From Bugulina stolonifera (taxonomy: Eukaryota > Bryozoa > Gymnolaemata > Cheilostomatida > Bugulidae), in NCBI GenBank assembly GCA_935421135.1, contig OW285187.1, positions 27,714,429 to 27,778,428 of the forward strand: 64,000 bases of DNA. Reading direction: 5' to 3'. This document shows positions 61,701 to 64,000 of the stretch, piece after piece. Position 1 is the stretch's first letter. Each line of letters opens with the position of its first letter. Position numbers and translations under genes: made by a program. The notes under the pieces are model-generated. The model worked only from the letters and a program-made list of their open reading frames with translations. It made no database searches and was not told the DNA's origin.

Positions 61701-61882
61701 ATTGTGGAATATTCTTCCACTATGACTATCAATCACTATGTCTATGCTATCTTTGTCAGTCTCAGTGATGACTGATCTCAACTTACCTGATTGCAAAAAA
61801 AGTTATCCAACCCTAGTTTTAAACAAGTAGGGCATTGAAGCTTTGCTTCTTCCTCGCATCCATTTGTTTGACAAGTGCGCAT
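52722..61882 (-). CDS. METAP1: Methionine aminopeptidase 1
   Basis: Eleven exons, 5' to 3': 61882-61787, 60813-60762, 60432-60277, 59963-59872, 59446-59295, 58926-58856, 58634-58503, 57943-57838, 55735-55698, 54280-54215, 52882-52722. They join in frame to 373 aa (human 386). The N-terminal zinc finger ([30 protein letters not shown]) is the ribosome-docking domain of type 1 enzymes. The pita-bread catalytic domain includes [15 protein letters not shown] and all five dinuclear metal ligands: Asp208 (NIDIT), Asp219 (HADLNET), His282 (CGHGI), Glu315 (TIEPM), Glu346 (AQFEQ), each exactly 21 below the human numbering. It removes the initiator Met from nascent chains in the cytosol. It ends at PYFMD. 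Head to head with CFAP144. Confidence 0.97.
55270..55285 (+). repeat. Homopolymer run of C
   Basis: Sixteen consecutive C in the METAP1 intron 54281-55697; likely length-variable. Confidence 0.9.
59491..59704. repeat. 20-bp minisatellite in a METAP1 intron
   Basis: About 10.7 nearly perfect copies of GTACATACACTGTGCGTTAG; one copy has GCGCTAG and the last is truncated. The very low divergence between copies points to recent expansion. Confidence 0.97.
61315..61522. repeat. Long AT-rich inverted repeat in METAP1 intron 1
   Basis: Left arm (about 61315-61411) and right arm (about 61432-61522) pair over about 90 bp with gaps. The best segment is ATAATTATTATTAGCCTAAG against its complement near 61455-61480, continuing through AGATTATTTCTATTTATA at the outer ends. 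It could form a long hairpin and is probably a palindromic mobile element remnant. Confidence 0.75.
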
Positions 61883-62427
61883 ATTGAAGATGCTTCAAAT
61901 TTTAGCTGCTATTAAATATTTAATAAAAGTAACACAACTCGACTGGACACACTTTCTACGATTTTCCGACTCAACTCATGTGGGGGATTTCTTTCAAACC
62001 TTCGGAGAAAAAGAGTGCTGTGCATGCGCATTGCTCTAATATTTCGTCGCATAGCAACCTCGATACAACCTTCTTGGGCATGGGAAATTGTCAATATTGT
62101 AGTACTTCTACTAGTGTTGTTCTGTTTACTTAACAATCAGATGACTTTAGCTCATTGAGGTCTTCTGAAAGTTTCACACAAAGTAGGCAGTTTATTAAGC
62201 CATTATTGGCCAAAATAATCCAAGGTTTAAAAACTATTTGCTTTAAAAAGACCAAGAAGGCTGAGACACATTTAACTGCATGTAGACAGTAGAAGAAATA
62301 CACACATTTATCCAATATACACTTACAGACGCACCAGAGGCCTAGAATAAACAAATACGGACAAGAACCTAAAGTGGAAGAGTGAGATATTTTTTATAAT
62401 ATTACACAGTAAAGCAATACAACAGTG
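61883..62427. promoter_or_regulatory. Divergent promoter region of METAP1 and CFAP144
   Basis: 545 bp separate the two start codons. The METAP1-proximal part is less AT-rich (GCATGCGCATTGC, TTTCGTCGCATAGCAACC) and carries an RFX-like X-box at 62046-62058. The CFAP144-proximal part is AT-rich. No other gene was seen. Confidence 0.55.
62046..62058 (+). promoter_or_regulatory. RFX X-box-like motif
   Basis: GTCGCATAGCAAC has a perfect right half-site AGCAAC (RGYAAC) and a left half GTCGC one base short of GTNRCC. X-boxes bound by RFX factors drive ciliary genes across animals; here it lies 370 bp upstream of the ciliary gene CFAP144. Motif match only. Confidence 0.45.
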
Positions 62428-63554
62428 ATGGCAGGAAAAGCAGCAGGAAAAGAAAAGGAACCTATGAACTTCGTACATAAAAATGCGATTTTGTGTGAAA
62501 CTGTTGGAAAAGAAAATAGGACACAGAAGCTTTACACAAACTATAGTATCAACCCATTTAAGACTTGTAAGTATCGTATGCATTGGTCATAATTTGAAAT
62601 ATTTTACCTAAAGTAAAACACGATATTCATATTGTATTGGAATGGATTATGATCTTCAAGAAACAACAGCTAAAAGAGGGAATTATGTCCATCACTTGGT
62701 GTTTCCACTAAAACTACTGATAACAGCATTGATGCTGTGTCAAACAGAATAAGAATTTTACCTGTAAGTGTATGTCTATTTGTGGAAAATTTTTCTGGAG
62801 TTCTATTAGTCACTACAAACCAAGTAGCAAAGTAAAATCAACATGTACATGTATATTACTAATAATATCATATTAGTTATTAATTCACATAATAGGCCAG
62901 TGTCCAGTGATAGTTCACTTTCAGTAAGCTAACTTGAAAATTCCTCCAGATGACGAATAGTTACTAGAATGTAAAGCACTTTTGAATGTTTGCAGTGCAT
63001 GTAATAGCTGGAAAACCCAACTCTAAATATGACAGTGAGGATGGTGAGGAAGATCCTCATTTCAAAAAAATAATAGAAAGAGCAAATCAAGAACCTACAA
63101 AGAAGTTTACTACCCCCCAAACTGAAGCCCAAGAGATCGGTTGGGTGACCAGACCACTGGTAAGTAGATCACCTCAACTTTTTGTTACAAAGTCACTTCA
63201 CTGAGATCCAAGATACTACTCATAAACATATTTCATTACACGTCAGAGTTGGCAAGACATTATTTTTGGAAGATAAGAAATAAATTGAGAGAGGGCAACT
63301 TATGATCAATAAGAACTTGTCCTCTCCTGATTCACTTCTCAAAGTTAGAGACAAATTGGAAGAGGACAAATTCTTGAGTGCTCATACTACCACAAAGCTT
63401 GTTATTAGCACCAGCTTTCCATCCTTTACAGCTAGAGAAAGACAGGGGAGATAGAAGGCTCAACTTTCCAAGGCAAATGTCAGAAATGACCAAATATATG
63501 GAGACATTCTGGAGGATAGAAGAGGCAAAGAAGATAAACACAGATGCCTCATAA
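62428..63554 (+). CDS. CFAP144: Cilia- and flagella-associated protein 144 (FAM183 family)
   Basis: Three exons: 62428-62566, 62996-63159, 63432-63554, all GT-AG with matching phase. They encode 141 aa; the human protein is about 134. Recognised features: basic MAGKAAGKEKEP start, LYTNYSINPF segment, an acidic stretch (SEDGEEDPHFKK), and the family signature FTTPQTEAQEIGWVTRPL followed by RRLNFPRQMSEMTKYME and a C-terminal helix. Known role: small microtubule-associated protein of motile-cilium axonemal doublets. It is expected only in ciliated cells, which fits the X-box upstream. The identification rests on recalled family motifs. Confidence 0.85.
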
Positions 63555-63942
63555 CTAGACTAAACTAGAGGTCTTGTTTTGTTGTAGCATAACTATTTCA
63601 GATCAATCAGTGTTACTCACAACACCTACAAGTAACATTACTGAATTAAAAACTCATTTCTTTTTCTTTCATTAAAAGAGAAACATCATGGTTATGGTAT
63701 ATCATTTTATTACTGAATCTGGACGAATACATTATTGTAATTCTGTCAGTTGTTAGTTGTTGCTAACTACTAGTATATTTTATAGAGTAAGTAAACTGTT
63801 ACCATTGAATATTTAAAAAGTGTATTTTTATATTTAAATATATAATATATACAGTCAATTAGACACTGCACTTGTAGAAACTAACATACAGTGTCAAAAT
63901 ATAAAAGTTTAAGTTGATTATTGTTATTTAAATGTTAATGAC
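63555..63942. other. Convergent 3' interval
   Basis: AT-rich 3' flank between CFAP144 and the convergent partial gene at the right edge. It contains the ATTAAA at 63645-63650 and no coding signal. Confidence 0.55.
63645..63650 (+). terminator. Candidate poly(A) signal of CFAP144
   Basis: ATTAAA about 90 bp after the CFAP144 stop codon; followed within 30 bp by T-rich sequence. Confidence 0.4.
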
Positions 63943-64000
63943 TTATTTCTTACGGGCTTTCATACTTTGTCGTTTTGATTTACCGGGTCTGGCATTCTTT
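63943..64000 (-). CDS. C-terminal end of a basic, probably nucleolar protein (EBP2-like), cut by the window
   Basis: On the - strand the last 18 codons before a TAA at 63943-63945 encode KNARPGKSKRQSMKARKK, entirely in one open frame up to the window edge. The RPGKxxR..MK pattern near a C-terminus resembles the rRNA-processing factor EBP2 (EBNA1BP2), which works in 60S ribosome assembly, but so short and basic a tail is weak evidence. Other nucleolar proteins end similarly. The gene continues past 64000 and is convergent with CFAP144. Confidence 0.45.
   Translation of the reverse strand, partial: KNARPGKSKRQSMKARKK

Overview
The window is animal nuclear DNA: AT-rich, with short exons, mostly GT-AG introns, abundant mini- and microsatellites and many non-autonomous inverted-repeat elements. 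The gene content (RET-type receptor tyrosine kinase, collagen/EGF membrane protein, MARCH ligase, SPICE1, CFAP144) is metazoan. The AT-rich composition and the many copies of the self-complementary word TACATGTA suggest an early-branching animal, most likely a demosponge. That assignment is inference and no sequence search was run.

Layout: an ACAT microsatellite of about 1 kb (1-1038); a small element; a + strand gene for a single-pass membrane protein with a collagen triple helix and EGF domains (2317-6460); cyclophilin E/PPIE on - (7109-12837); SPICE1, a centriole and spindle protein, on + (13136-21390), head to head with PPIE; a MARCH-type RING-CH ubiquitin ligase on - (23583-25804); a 5.3 kb gene-free stretch; a complete RET-type receptor tyrosine kinase on - (31089-49026, 19 coding exons, 1074 aa); a 3.7 kb gene-free stretch; methionine aminopeptidase 1 on - (52722-61882, 11 exons, 373 aa); CFAP144/FAM183, a ciliary protein, on + (62428-63554), head to head with METAP1; and the last 18 codons of a basic, probably nucleolar (EBP2-like) protein on - at the right edge.

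The gene models were built by hand by joining splice-site-bounded exons with matching phase. Every junction listed keeps the reading frame, and the protein lengths agree with the families except SPICE1, which is shorter than its human counterpart. The genes are not an operon or a pathway. Two head-to-head pairs (PPIE/SPICE1 and METAP1/CFAP144) probably share promoters, each pairing a housekeeping gene with a centriole or cilium gene. The most notable item is the RET-like receptor: cadherin-like ectodomain, RET-type cysteine-rich domain, single membrane helix, and a kinase keeping RET-like activation-loop and YLDL tyrosines. The most notable structural pattern is tandem repeats that have duplicated whole splice sites (PPIE donor, RET acceptor).
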